Source of the DNA: Glycine soja
Lineage: Eukaryota > Streptophyta > Magnoliopsida > Fabales > Fabaceae
Length of the DNA: 64,000 bases
Reading direction: 5' to 3'
NCBI RefSeq assembly: GCF_004193775.1
Contig: NC_041006.1
Location: 24,448,644-24,512,643 of the forward strand
Position numbers and translations under genes: made by a program. This document shows, one piece after another, positions 1-10,016 of the stretch (its first letter is position 1; the number at the start of each line of letters is the position of its first letter). The notes beneath the pieces are model-generated. The model searched no databases. It was not told the origin of the DNA and saw nothing but the letters and a program-made list of their open reading frames with translations.

Positions 1-442
1 AACTCAGTTGCGAAGGGAAGAAAGGGACCAGTCGCGAGCACATAGCATGGTTCTGAAAGAGAGTTGATTGCTGTTCAAGGTCCAAAAGAAGCTTGTCTCA
101 GCGTCTATGCGAGACAGAAACCAACATGTTAGCTATCATCGCCAAGTACCAAGAAGAGTTGGGTCTAGCCACGGCCCACGAGCATAGAATCGCGGATGAG
201 TATGCCCAAGTATATGCGGAAAAAGAGGCTAGAGGAAGGGTGATCGACTCTTTACACCAAGAGGCAACCATGTGGATGGATCGGTTTGCTCTTACCTTGA
301 ACGGGAGTCAAGAACTTCCCCGATTGTTAGCCAAGGCCAAGGCGATGGCAGACCATACTCCGCCCCCGAAGAGATTCATGGGCTTCTCGGCTATTGTCAG
401 CATATGATAGACTTAATGGCCCACATAATTAGAAATCGTTAG
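1..442 (+). pseudogene. ORF1 of element A, C-terminal part
   Basis: This is the end of the extra ORF that lies upstream of gag in Tat/Ogre elements; its role is unknown. The readable part from about 57 is charged and rich in A, E, R and Y, with the look of a coiled coil (KYQEELGLATAHEHRIADEY), followed by a conserved tail around residues LPRLLAKAKAMAD. In the first frame there is a stop at 54-56. Near position 350 the conserved tail moves to the next frame, where it runs on to a TAG at 440-442, so the annotated stop at 407 is a frameshift product. The same tail is found on the minus strand at 40461-40660 (element B) and 63860-64000 (element C), which supports its identity. The N-terminal half lies outside the window. 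Confidence 0.7.
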
Positions 443-616
443 GAAACTTGTATGGTCTCTCAGACCTTGACTAGATATGATTTCTTTTTTGAAATAAAAT
501 GAGTTGGTCCCATGTTTCTACTCAAAAAGCTTGTGCAAATCAAATCACTCCTACATCTCATCTCTAGCATGCATTTTCTTTCTTTACCCACTCCTCACGT
601 TTGGTTTTTTAGGGAA

Positions 617-2510
617 AACACCATAACTAAACGCGCCGCAAGGGATCCCTATCGCACCAGATCCAAATCTAGAACGATGGGTGATCAAGAGGAGACACAG
701 GAACAGATGAAAGCCGACATGTCGGCTCTGAAAGAACAAATGGCCTCCATGATGGAGCCATGTTAGGTATGAAGCAGCTCATGGAGAAGAACGCGGCCAC
801 TGCCGCCGCTGTCAGTTCGGCTGCCGAAGCAGACCCGACTCTCTTGGCAACTACGCACCATCCTCCCCCAAACATAGTAGGACGGGGAAGGGACGCACTG
901 GGGCACGATGGCAGCCCTCACCTGGGATACAACCGAGCGGCTTACCCTTATGGATTGCCGCCCAACTATTCACCACCCATCTTGCAAGAAGATGCGGGCC
1001 ACATTGCCTCTCCCGTCCATGAAAATGAACCTCCTCAGCAGCCGACGAAGTCCATAAAGACCCTCAAGATTATGCTCGGAGGGATGTCGAGTTTTATCCC
1101 CCGATCCCCGAAGGGCCGGCACCAGGCACGTTGCCTCAACCCAACCTCGCAGCATCGCCAATAGTTTTGTCTATGGAAAGGCCGCCCCCGGCAACTGAAG
1201 AAAGGAGGAAGCTCGATCTCCTTGAGGAAAGATTGAGGGCTGTGGAAGGATTTGGGGACTATCCATTTGCAGACATGACGGATCTTTGCTTAGTACCCGA
1301 TGTTGTTATTCCCCCGAAGTTCAAAGTGCCGGACTTTGACAAGTATAAAGGGACGACTTGTCCCAAAAACCACCTCAAAATGTACTGCCGTAAGATGGGC
1401 GCCCATTCTAAAGATGAAAAGCTGTTGATACACTTCTTTCAGGATAGCTTGGCCGGAGCTGCGGTAGTGTGGTACACTAATTTGGAAGCTTCCCGTATCC
1501 GTACTTGGAAGGATCTGATTACCGCCTTCCTAAGGCAGTATCAGTACAATTCTGATATGGCTCCTGACCGTACTCAACTGCAGAATATGTTCAAGAAAGA
1601 GGGTGAAACCTTTAAAGAATATGCGCAGCGATGGAGGGATTTGGCGGCACAAGTAGCTCCTCCCATGGTTGAGAGAGAGATGATCACCATGATGGTAGAC
1701 ACTCTGCCAGTGTTCTACTATGAGAAGCTAGTGGGTTACATGCCGTCCAGCTTTGCGGATCTGGTGTTTGCCAGGGAAAGAATCGAGGTTGGATTGAAGA
1801 GAGGAAAGTTTGATTACGTTTCCTCCACAAACGTAAACGCCAAAAGAATCGGGGCAACAGGGGCAAAAAGGAAGGAAGGAGATGCCCATGCCATCTCTTC
1901 AACACCCGCATGGGTCAAACCCCAGCAAACACCTCATGGTACCCATCAGTACGCGCAACATCACCCAAGCTTGTCGGCTCATGCTGGGAACGCCTCTAGT
2001 TCAACACCCGTGCAGCCTAAGGCACCCACCCAGAGGGAAGCTCCCCAAGTTCCAACTCCGAACGCGACTCGACCGGCCGGTAATTCCAACACGACAAGGA
2101 ACTTCCCTCCGAGGCCGTTGCCGGAATTCACCCCGCTCCCAATGACGTACGAAGATCTTCTACCATCCCTCATCGCCAATCATTTGGCCGTGGTAACTCC
2201 CGGAAGGGTCCTCGAACCCCCTTTCCCGAAGTGGTATGACCCTAATGCAACTTGCAAGTACCATGGGGGTGCCCCGGGGCATTCCATCGAAAAATGCTTG
2301 GCCCTTAAATACAAGGTCCAACATCTAATGGATGCCGGATGGCTGACTTTCCAAGAGGATCGGCCCAATGTAAGGACCAACCCGCTCGCCAATCATGGAG
2401 GGGGAGCAGTTAATGCAGTTGAATCCGATAGGCCCCACAGGTCTAAACCGTTGAGAGATGTGGCAACCCCTAGGAGGTTTATCTTTGAGGCCCTACAAAA
2501 GGAGGTGTAA
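617..2510 (+). pseudogene. gag: gag polyprotein of element A (frameshifted)
   Basis: Gag forms the virus-like particle that packages the element RNA. The N-terminal part has an acidic/Met-rich coiled coil (KADMSALKEQMASMME), then a proline-rich linker, then the retrotransposon gag core (about 1340-1760; motifs FDKYKGTTCPKNHLKMYC, VVWYTNLE, FKEYAQRWRDLAAQV). Near the end, at about 2253, a C-x2-H-x5-H-x4-C cluster (CKYHGG to EKC) could be a zinc-knuckle variant. The reading frame changes twice, near 757 and near 1044, and again at about 2500 where gag should run into protease. The start is uncertain: the conserved N-terminus begins near 617, where element B has an ATG and this copy reads ATA. 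The next in-frame ATG is at 677. A TTTTTTAG tract at 605-612 could be a splice acceptor. Confidence 0.8.
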
Positions 2511-3640
2511 TTCCCCATAGTGGGTGTAAGGAGGATTCCTGTCTGCTACATCCCGGCGAGATGCATGACATGGAGACGTGTTTGGAAGTAGAGGAATTGT
2601 TACAACGGATGATAGACCAAGGTCGACTAGAAGTCGGCATTGAAGGAAAAGAAGAGCAGCATATATGCATGCAATCTACGGAGGGGAGTGGTGTTGCGAA
2701 GCCCAAACCCTTGGTGATATACTTCACTAAAAGTGCAGCCTCGCAAGAGCCCGGGCACTCCTTAATGGCCAAACCTGTTCCTTTCCCGTACCAAGATAGT
2801 CACGCGGTCCCGTGGAGATATACACCTCCGGAGAAGAAGGAAGAAGAGGTCACTGACGTCAGCTCGCTGTCGGCTAAAGTAACAAATATCACGGGACTGA
2901 GTGGTGTGACCCGTAGTGGTCGTGTGTTCGCACCTCCGGACCTACCGGTCCAACCCGCCGACGTCAAGGGAAAAGGAAAAGTGGTGGAGGAACAAGATGG
3001 CGAAGCACCCCACGCTTCGAATAAAGATATTCCAGCAAAGGGACCCCCGGAGAAAAAGGATGGTAGAAAGGAGGTGTCGCTAGAGGAAGCCAGCGAGTTC
3101 CTTCGGATAATTCAGCAGAGTGAATTCAAGGTTATCGAACAGCTCAACAAAACCCCGGCTAGGGTCTCGCTGCTAGAGTTACTTATGAGCTCCGAGCCTC
3201 ATCGGGCTCTGCTAGTAAAAGTACTGAACGAGGCTCACGTGGCCCAAGATATTTCGGTAGAAGGTTTCGGAGGGCTGGTCAACAATATCACTGCCAACAA
3301 CTATCTTGCCTTCGCCGAAGAAGAAATCCCCGCCGAGGGGAGAGGGCATAATAAGGCTTTACACGTATCAGTCAAGTGTATGGACCATATCGTGGCCAAG
3401 GTACTCATCGATAATGGTTCCAGTTTAAACGTGATGCCTAAGAGCACTTTGGACAAGTTACCATTCAATGCTTCCCATTTAAAACCAAGTTCAATGGTGG
3501 TTCGGGCCTTCGACGGCACTCGCCGAGAGGTTAGGGGAGAGATCGATCTCCCAGTACAAATAGGCCCTCACACCTGTCAAGTCACCTTCCAAATAATGGA
3601 TATTAACCCCCCTACAGCTGCCTGTTGGGGCGCCCTTGGA
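2511..3640 (+). CDS. pro: Aspartic protease region of element A
   Basis: The retropepsin-like protease cuts the Gag-Pol polyprotein. The active-site motif is VLIDNGSSLNVMP, with the catalytic Asp at 3410-3412; the D-N-G-S form is the one I recall for Tat-type elements in place of D-T/S-G. It is preceded by about 280 residues of low-complexity, lysine- and glutamate-rich linker after gag. The frame differs from gag by one base (change near 2500) and from the following G-patch segment by one base (near 3625), where conserved sequence continues in the next frame. No canonical slippery heptamer is visible at either place, so simple indels are more likely than programmed frameshifting, although a -1 relation between gag and pro is normal in many Ty3/gypsy elements. 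Confidence 0.75.
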
Positions 3641-4271
3641 TCCACTCAGTGGGAGTTGTGCCTTCTACACTCCACCAAAAGCTGAAGTTCGTAGTGGAGG
3701 GGCACTTGGTCATCGTGTCAGGCGAGGAAGATATCTTGGTAAGCTGCCCATCCTCCATGCCTTATGTGGAAGCCGCAGAAGAATCGTTAGAAACCGCTTT
3801 TCAGTCTTTTGAGGTGGTCAGCATTTCCTCCGTGGACTCCCTCTTTGGGCAACCTTGCCTGTCCGATGCGGCGGTAATGATGGCCCGAGTTATGTTGGGG
3901 AACGGTTATGAACCCGGGATGGGTTTAGGCAAAGACAATGGCGGCATAACTAGCCTGATAAAAACCCAAGGAAATCGTGGGAAGTATGGTTTAGGCTATA
4001 AGCCCACTCAGGCGAACATGAAAAGAAGCATCGCGGGAAGGAAAAACAGTGGTCAGAGCTCGCGTTGGAGACAAGAAAGTGAAGGAAGCCCGCCCTGCCA
4101 CATAAGTAGAAGCTTTATAAGTGCGGGTCTGGGAGACGAAGGTCAAGTGTTTGCGATATGTGAAGATGATGTTCCAAGTACTTCGGATTTGGTCCGACCA
4201 TGCCCTCCTGATTTCCAGCTGGGAAATTGGCGAGTGGAGGAACGCCCCGGCATTTACGCAACAAGCATAAT
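3625..4271 (+). CDS. Protease C-terminus and G-patch domain of element A
   Basis: The segment starts inside the protease fold (GRPWIHSVGVVPSTLHQKL, the conserved flap-to-C-terminal part) and has no ATG of its own. It is a continuation of the protease after a one-base frame change. A G-patch lies at about 3877-4014: glycine-rich, with ARVMLGNGYEPGMGLGK and then NRGKYGLGYKP. G-patches bind RNA or RNA helicases; some retroviral and Ogre-type polyproteins carry one after the protease, where it can help reverse transcription. The reading frame closes with TAA at 4273-4275, inside the putative intron donor GTAAAC, so the stop is probably removed by splicing. Confidence 0.7.
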
Positions 4272-4449
4272 GTAAACCTTTACGGTTTTAAAAGCTCTAT
4301 AGTTGGGCCTAGGCTTTAGAGTTTTCATTTTGTTAAGGCTTTGTGTCTTTTGTTTTTGAATTTATAATACAAGGATCTTTCTTCATCTGTTCCTGGTCTC
4401 TACCCATTCTCATTCATTTGCATGTTTACTTCTTTTTCTGAAACGGCAG
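4272..4449 (+). other. Putative intron between protease and RT
   Basis: The segment starts with GTAAAC and ends with a pyrimidine-rich stretch and GGCAG; it is T-rich and 178 bp long. Ogre elements are known for a spliced intron at this place, between pro and RT. Joining the flanks gives an acidic run (codons for S-D-D-E-S) directly after the junction. That run is one base out of frame with the RT frame that begins at about 4459, so a one-base indel near 4463-4470 must also be assumed. Donor and acceptor were chosen by eye. Confidence 0.5.
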
Positions 4450-4458
4450 ATCCGATGA

Positions 4459-5658
4459 CGAGTCCCCGAAGGTACTAATACCTGGGACCCGTCTATCAAC
4501 TTCGAGCAAGAAATGAACCAAACGGAAGATGAAGGAGATGAGGATGTGGGACTTCCTTCGGAACTAGAAAGAATGGTCGCCCATGAGGACCAAGAAATGG
4601 GGCCTCATCAAGAAGAAACAGAGCTAGTAGACTTAGGAATTGGCAGTGGAAAGAGGGAAGTAAAGATAGGTACAGGCATTACCGCACCTATCCGTGAAGA
4701 ATTAATAATCCTGCTAAAAGACTACCAAGACATCTTTGCTTGGTCATACCAAGATATGCCCGGTTTGAGTTCTGACATTGTGCAGCACCGATTGCCTCTA
4801 AATCCCGGGTGTTCCCCAGTAAAACAGAAATTGAGGAGGATGAAACCCGAAACGTCCTTGAAGATAAAAGAAGAAGTGAAGAAGCAGTTTGACGCTGGAT
4901 TTCTGGCCGTCGCTCGGTATCCAGAATGGGTTGCCAACATCGTACCAGTTCCTAAAAAAGGTGGGAAAGTACGAATGTGTGTAGATTACCGGGACCTGAA
5001 TCGGGCCAGTCCCAAGGACAATTTTCCGTTACCACACATCGATATCCTCGTAGATAACACGGCCAATTTCGCTTTATTTTCCTTCATGGATGGTTTCTCT
5101 GGTTACAATCAGATAAAGATGGCGCCCGAGGATATGGAAAAGACTACTTTCGTCACCCTGTGGGGAACGTTCTGTTACAAGGTAATGTCCTTTGGACTCA
5201 AGAACGCCGGGGCAACTTATCAACGGGCCATGGTAGCTTTGTTCCATGATATGATGCATCAAGAGATCGAGGTCTACGTGGACGACATAATTGCTAAATC
5301 TAAATCTGAGGAAGAACACCTTGTCAACCTGCGGAAGTTGTTCGAAAGGCTTAAGAAATATCAATTAAGGTTGAACCCCGCTAAGTGTACCTTTGGGGTC
5401 AAATCAGGGAAATTGCTTGGTTTCGTTGTAAGCCAGAAAGGGATAGAGGTAGACCCCGAAAAAGTGAAGGCTATCCTTGAGATGCCAGAACCCCGTACAG
5501 AGAGGCAAGTCCGAGGTTTTCTGGGGCGCTTGAATTATATTGCCAGATTCATATCGCAGCTCACCGCCATTTGTGAGCCGTTGTTTAAACTCTTGCGCAA
5601 AAACCAAACTGATCGGTGGAATGAGGATTGCCAAGAGGCTTTTGGAAGGATCAAATAG
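4459..5658 (+). CDS. pol: Reverse transcriptase domain of element A
   Basis: Copies the element RNA into DNA in the cytoplasmic particle. Conserved blocks are visible in order: RMKPETSLKIKEEVKKQ, VANIVPVPKKGGKVRMCVDY, SFMDGFSGYNQIKMAPED, TFCYKVMSFGLKNAGATYQ, and the catalytic box YVDDIIAKS with the Asp pair at about 5278-5286. The connection region follows (GFVVSQKGIEVDPEKVKAI). The acidic N-terminal leader before 4700 is typical of Tat elements, and the frame is open from about 4459, without an obvious own start. The frame is closed by TAG at 5656-5658, but conserved sequence continues in the same frame, so this is an internal nonsense mutation, best explained as CAG to TAG. Confidence 0.92.
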   Translation, partial: RVPEGTNTWDPSINFEQEMNQTEDEGDEDVGLPSELERMVAHEDQEMGPHQEETELVDLGIGSGKREVKIGTGITAPIREELIILLKDYQDIFAWSYQDMPGLSSDIVQHRLPLNPGCSPVKQKLRRMKPETSLKIKEEVKKQFDAGFLAVARYPEWVANIVPVPKKGGKVRMCVDYRDLNRASPKDNFPLPHIDILVDNTANFALFSFMDGFSGYNQIKMAPEDMEKTTFVTLWGTFCYKVMSFGLKNAGATYQRAMVALFHDMMHQEIEVYVDDIIAKSKSEEEHLVNLRKLFERLKKYQLRLNPAKCTFGVKSGKLLGFVVSQKGIEVDPEKVKAILEMPEPRTERQVRGFLGRLNYIARFISQLTAICEPLFKLLRKNQTDRWNEDCQEAFGRIK

Positions 5659-6075
5659 TGCCTAATGAATCCTCCCGTGCTTATGCCACCAGTACCTGGA
5701 AGGCCTCTCATTTTGTACATGACAATCTTGGACGAGTCAATGGGGTGTATGCTGGGGCAACATGACGAATCCGGGAAGAAAGAGCGCGCTGTTTACTACC
5801 TAAGTAAGAAGTTCACGACCTGTGAGATGAATTACTCCTTGCTCGAAAGAACGTGTTGTGCTTTAGTATGGGCGTCCCATCGCCTAAGGCAGTACATGCT
5901 GAGTCATACTACCTGGTTGATATCCAAAATGGACCCGGTTAAGTACATCTTTGAAAAGCCAGCTCTCACAGGACGAATCGCCCGGTGGCAAGTCTTGCTA
6001 TCTGAGTTTGATATAGTCTACGTCACCCAAAAGGCGATAAAAGGAAGCGCTTTGGCAGATTATTTGGCTCAATAG
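5659..6075 (+). CDS. pol: RNase H domain (RT-linked) of element A
   Basis: This is the usual Ty3/gypsy RNase H that follows RT and degrades the RNA strand of the hybrid. Readable motifs are ILYMTILDESMGCMLGQHD, then AVYYLSKKFTTCEMNYSLLE and ALVWASHRLRQYM. The domain looks degenerate at the acidic catalytic positions (DESMG in place of a DAS type motif), as expected for the first RNase H of Tat elements, where a second RNase H is present downstream. It is in the same frame as RT and as the downstream part, bounded by two in-frame TAG codons (5656-5658 and 6073-6075) that break an otherwise continuous pol frame. Confidence 0.8.
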   Translation, partial: CLMNPPVLMPPVPGRPLILYMTILDESMGCMLGQHDESGKKERAVYYLSKKFTTCEMNYSLLERTCCALVWASHRLRQYMLSHTTWLISKMDPVKYIFEKPALTGRIARWQVLLSEFDIVYVTQKAIKGSALADYLAQ

Positions 6076-7896
6076 CCTCTTAACGACTACCAGCCCATGC
6101 ATCCGGAATTCCCGGATGAGGACATCATGGCCTTGTTCGAGGAAAAGTTGGACGAAGATCGGGACAAATGGACTGTATGGTTTGACGGAGCGTCAAACAT
6201 TCTAGGTCATGGCGTTGGGGCAGTGTTGATCTCTCCGGACAATCAATGTGTACCTTTCACAGCCAGGCTAGGATTCGACTGCACCAACAACATGGCCGAA
6301 TATGAAGCATGTGCCCTAGCCGTCCAGGCAGCAATTGACTCCGATGTCAAACTACTCAAGGTGTACGGCGACTCAGCGTTGGTAATCCATCAGCTGAGAG
6401 GAGAATGGGAAACTAGAGATCCCAAGCTGATACCCTACAAAGCCTACATCAAGGAGTTGGCTGAGACTTTCGATGAGATCTCCTTCCATCATGTTCCCCG
6501 CGAGGAAAATCAAATGGCGGATGCACTTGCTACATTGGCATCTATGTTCCAGCTAACACCGCACGGGGACCTACCCTACATTGAATTTCAGTGTCGTGGC
6601 AAACCCGCACATTGTTGCCAAGTGGAAGAGGAACGGGACGGAAAGCCCTGGTATTACGACATCAAGCGATATGTCGAAAGCAAAGAATACCCGCCAGAGA
6701 TTGCCGACAACGATAAAAGGACATTGAGGAGGTTGGCAGCCAGTTTCTTCATGAGCGGAGGCACACTGTATAAGAGAAATCACGACATGACACTCCTGCG
6801 ATGTGTGGATGCCAAGGAGGCAAATCACATGATCGAGGAAGTCCATGAGGGCTCGTTTGGAACACACGCCAACGGGCATGCTATGGCCAGGAAGATCTTA
6901 AGAGCAGGTTATTACTGGCTTACCATGGAAAGTGATTGTTGTGTCCATGTGAGGAAGTGCCACAAATGTCAAGCATTCGCGGATAACGTCAATGCCCCAC
7001 CGCATCCCCTGAATGTCATGTCCGCCCCTTGGCCTTTCTCCATGTGGGGAATAGATGTCATCGGGGCCATTGAGCCCAAGGCCTCGAATGGTCATCGCTT
7101 CATCCTCGTAGCAATAGATTATTTCACCAAGTGGGTCGAGGCGGCTTCATATACCAATGTCACGAGGAATGTGGTGGTCAGGTTCATTAAGAAGGAGATC
7201 ATCTGCCGATATGGTTTGCCAAGAAAGATTATCACGGACAACGGCACCAACCTGAATAATAAGATGATGGCAGAAATGTGCGAGGAGTTTAAAATCCGGC
7301 ATCACAATTCCACGCCCTACCGGCCAAAGATGAATGGAGCCGTGGAAGCAGCTAATAAGAATATCAAAAAGATTATCCAAAAGATGACCGTGTCATACAA
7401 GGATTGGCACGAGATGCTCCCATTCGCGTTACACGGTTACCGGACTTCAGTGCGAACGTCAACTGGGGCAACGCCGTTCTCATTGGTATATGGGATGGAG
7501 GCGGTGTTACCATTTGAGGTAGAAGTCCCGTCATTAAGGATCTTGGCAGAATCCGGGTTAAAGGAATCAGAGTGGGCTCAAACACGCTATGATCAGCTCA
7601 ACCTCATTGAGGGTAAGCGCTTAACGGCCATGAGTCATGGGCGCTTATACCAGCAAAGAATGAAGAGTGCATTCGACAAGAAAGTACGCTTACGCAAGTT
7701 CCATGAGGGAGACCTTGTGCTAAAGAAAGTGTCCCATGCTGTCAAGGACCATCGAGGGAAATGGGCCCCGAACTACGAAGGGCCTTTTGTCGTGAAGAGG
7801 GCTTTTTCCGGAGGAGCTTTGGTGCTTACCAACACGGATGGCGAAGAGCTACCTTCACCCGTGAACTCTGATGTCGTCAAACAATATTATGCTTAG
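6076..7896 (+). CDS. pol: Archaeal-type RNase H and integrase of element A
   Basis: Residues are counted from the Met codon at 6097. The second RNase H spans about residues 25-150: FDGAS (Asp30), AEYEAC (Glu70), YGDSALV (Asp92) and MADALA (Asp142) give a complete D-E-D-D set. The integrase follows: zinc finger His257, His261, Cys288, Cys291 (THANGH and CHKC), then the catalytic core with Asp320 (WGIDVIG), Asp381 (ITDNGTN) and Glu417 (GAVEAANK), which gives the exact D-D(35)E spacing. The C-terminal part has a GPFVVKRAFSGGALVL block, a GPY/F-like module. No break is seen inside 6097-7896. Upstream, the same frame continues past the TAG at 6073-6075. The integrase joins the cDNA to the chromosome. 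Confidence 0.93.
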   Translation, partial: PLNDYQPMHPEFPDEDIMALFEEKLDEDRDKWTVWFDGASNILGHGVGAVLISPDNQCVPFTARLGFDCTNNMAEYEACALAVQAAIDSDVKLLKVYGDSALVIHQLRGEWETRDPKLIPYKAYIKELAETFDEISFHHVPREENQMADALATLASMFQLTPHGDLPYIEFQCRGKPAHCCQVEEERDGKPWYYDIKRYVESKEYPPEIADNDKRTLRRLAASFFMSGGTLYKRNHDMTLLRCVDAKEANHMIEEVHEGSFGTHANGHAMARKILRAGYYWLTMESDCCVHVRKCHKCQAFADNVNAPPHPLNVMSAPWPFSMWGIDVIGAIEPKASNGHRFILVAIDYFTKWVEAASYTNVTRNVVVRFIKKEIICRYGLPRKIITDNGTNLNNKMMAEMCEEFKIRHHNSTPYRPKMNGAVEAANKNIKKIIQKMTVSYKDWHEMLPFALHGYRTSVRTSTGATPFSLVYGMEAVLPFEVEVPSLRILAESGLKESEWAQTRYDQLNLIEGKRLTAMSHGRLYQQRMKSAFDKKVRLRKFHEGDLVLKKVSHAVKDHRGKWAPNYEGPFVVKRAFSGGALVLTNTDGEELPSPVNSDVVKQYYA

Positions 7897-8618
7897 AAGC
7901 TGGGGCAATTAAGGATGTCGCTGCATGTTCTTTATCTTTATGCGTTTTCTGGATTTCCCCCAGGGATTTCCTGTCTGTTGTATCTCTCGTTACAATCTTT
8001 CAAAGAAATGAACGTGGATTCGAGGCTTTTAGTCCTCACGTTAGTTTCACACCTTGCATTAATTTGTGATCGCCTGAGCCCTTCCGCTCAGTTCATGGGA
8101 TCCCCCAAGCGCTTAATTAGAATTGAACCTGAACCAACTTTCCCTAAATTTTCTGCGTTTGAAAACATTCATGCATACGCATACGCATACGCATGTATAT
8201 TGTTGTAGTAAAACAGGGGCAGGATCACCTTGGGCTACCTTCTGGAGTGAAGACAAAACATGAATGGCAGAAACCAGTCAAGGTAAGGTAATGATGCGGC
8301 CAAGATGGGCCATACCTGGTTGTTTATTACTTGCAGGTACTTACGCAAGCGGGGATGGGGTCACGACCGACCGATCGTTGCTCTTCTCTGTGCGAAACAA
8401 ACAGGGAATGTCGCTGCAAGGCAGCTCCGTATCCTTTGTATTTTGCAGCTTTCTTTTACTATTTGTTTGTTTTAAAAAGGAAAAGGGTAATAATAAAATA
8501 AGTAATCAACGCCTAATTCTAACCTAAGTAAGTTCAAGTTAGGCAAAATGCTAATCCATGAGAAGGGAGGGGACATGGTTAATGTTCCCCTCAAAAAAAA
8601 AAAAAAAAAAACAAAAAA
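7897..8618 (+). other. Non-coding spacer downstream of pol in element A
   Basis: No convincing coding sequence. It holds a short CATACG microsatellite at about 8171-8195, CT-rich stretches, and a run of about 18 A from 8593 just before the palindrome at 8619. The A-run could be a poly(A) relic or simple expansion. Short open frames here have no recognisable content. Confidence 0.5.
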
Positions 8619-8815
8619 GTGCAGGTTAGCTCGCCTGGGCGAGCCACCCCTGCACCAAATTATAAAAATGACGAAAGGGGGGGCGTTTTTACGTTTAAAA
8701 ACTTCTTTTCCCCCCTTTCAAAAGCCATACCCACGGGATTGATGAATTTGCAGCCCTAGGGTCATCCTTTTTCGCATTTTTTGATTCCGTTTTGCGCTTT
8801 TGTTCATCACCAACA
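8619..8815 (+). promoter_or_regulatory. Putative internal promoter and leader exon for the accessory ORF
   Basis: A nested palindrome at 8619-8655 has outer arms GTGCAGG/CCTGCAC and the inner perfect arms GCTCGCC/GGCGAGC (8629-8644). It is followed within 20 bp by a TATA-like ATTATAAAAATG (about 8660) and about 75 bp further by a C/T-rich leader ending in AACAA before the splice donor GTAAGT at 8816. The 3' LTR shows the same order: the palindrome GCTCGCCTGGGCGAGC twice, then TATAAATA, then a leader ending before GTAAGT. This likeness is the main reason for calling a promoter. Transcription start is unknown. Confidence 0.45.
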
Positions 8816-10014
8816 AGTAAGTATTCCATCCCTAAGCTTTCTAGCTTTTCATTGGTGTATTTTGATCTCCTTTTTGTGCTCTAAATTGTGGGAGTGTGCT
8901 CAAATATATGGGGCAATTTTGATTTGTTTTCTTGCTTGATTAAGTTGAATTGGGGGTTTGTATGAGATGGCCCTAGGCCTATAATGCATTTTGAAGTAAT
9001 GGGACATGCCACATTGTCCCCGTTCTCTTGCTATTGATGCCTAAACGCGCGCCCACCAAGTGTTCGGTGAAATGCCTCAATGGCATTAGCGCGTGATTTT
9101 TGTAGGGAAACAACCCATGGGGCAATTTGGCTTGCACATATTTTTGGGACATGCATTCATTTTCGAAAGAGCTAGAGTAATTGCCCCGCATATGTCCTAG
9201 GCCTAGGAACCAAAGTTTTTATGCAAAAGTACACAAAAGGAGGTGCATATTGGGTAAAGTTACCCTCTTTTGGGCCAGCAATCAGCTATGGGCCACACTA
9301 TAATATTTTCCCTACGCCTAGATGTTTAGGAATTGTGCTCGTCATGAATGCGTAGGTTTAGAATAGGTAGCAAGATACCTTTGGCAATTTGCACTTTGGG
9401 TATGAATAGCGAAATACTTGAATGTATGTATATATAATTTTTGGTAGTCAAAATGTCTCACAAAAAATATATATAAATATGTTGAATGAAAGAAAACATA
9501 TTCCAAAAAATATATATATAATTTGAATACAATTTTAGTCAGCAAAGGAAAATATGCTTGAATTTGCATGCGGCTTTAGGTAGCAAAAACTTGAAAAAAG
9601 GCATGAAATGTAGCACTTTATTGTGTAGATAGTCAAGATTCATCATGAAGTTTGTATATGTATAGATATTAGAAATACCAAGATGAGCGCATGTGCAATT
9701 TTTGGTACCCCGAAATGCTTTGAGTATGCATGTGTGTAAATTTTGACAAGATGGCGTGTATGATGTAAATAACAAATACACTTTGGAAGTACATGTAAAT
9801 AATCTAGGTAAGGAAGCTACCTTGATTGTATATGGGTGCATTTTTCTTAGTTAATAGGATGTCTTGTGCAAGTGAACGTTCGTAGGGAAATATGCGCATA
9901 AGCTTGCTCTAAATTTACATTGATGTTTGTATTGATGGGAGGAGGTTACATGCCATTTTTGCTTTAAGAGTAATGTCCCACTAAAACTAACTTTCCAAAT
10001 GTTTGCCTTCGCAG
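8816..10014 (+). other. Putative 1.2-kb leader intron of the accessory gene
   Basis: Starts with the strong donor AACAA/GTAAGTATT and ends with TTTGCCTTCGCAG, three bases before the ATG at 10017. The interior is AT-rich with no coding content; 9365-9840 repeats motifs such as GGTAGCAAGATACC and TGTATGTATATATAA that resemble the AT-rich repeats of elements B and C. Splicing is inferred from the sites only. Confidence 0.45.
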
Positions 10015-10016
10015 GA

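Noticed and set aside
2490..2515. Programmed -1 frameshift between gag and protease
   Set aside because: The frame relation fits, but no slippery heptamer in the zero frame is present at CTACAAAAGGAGG; an indel is simpler.
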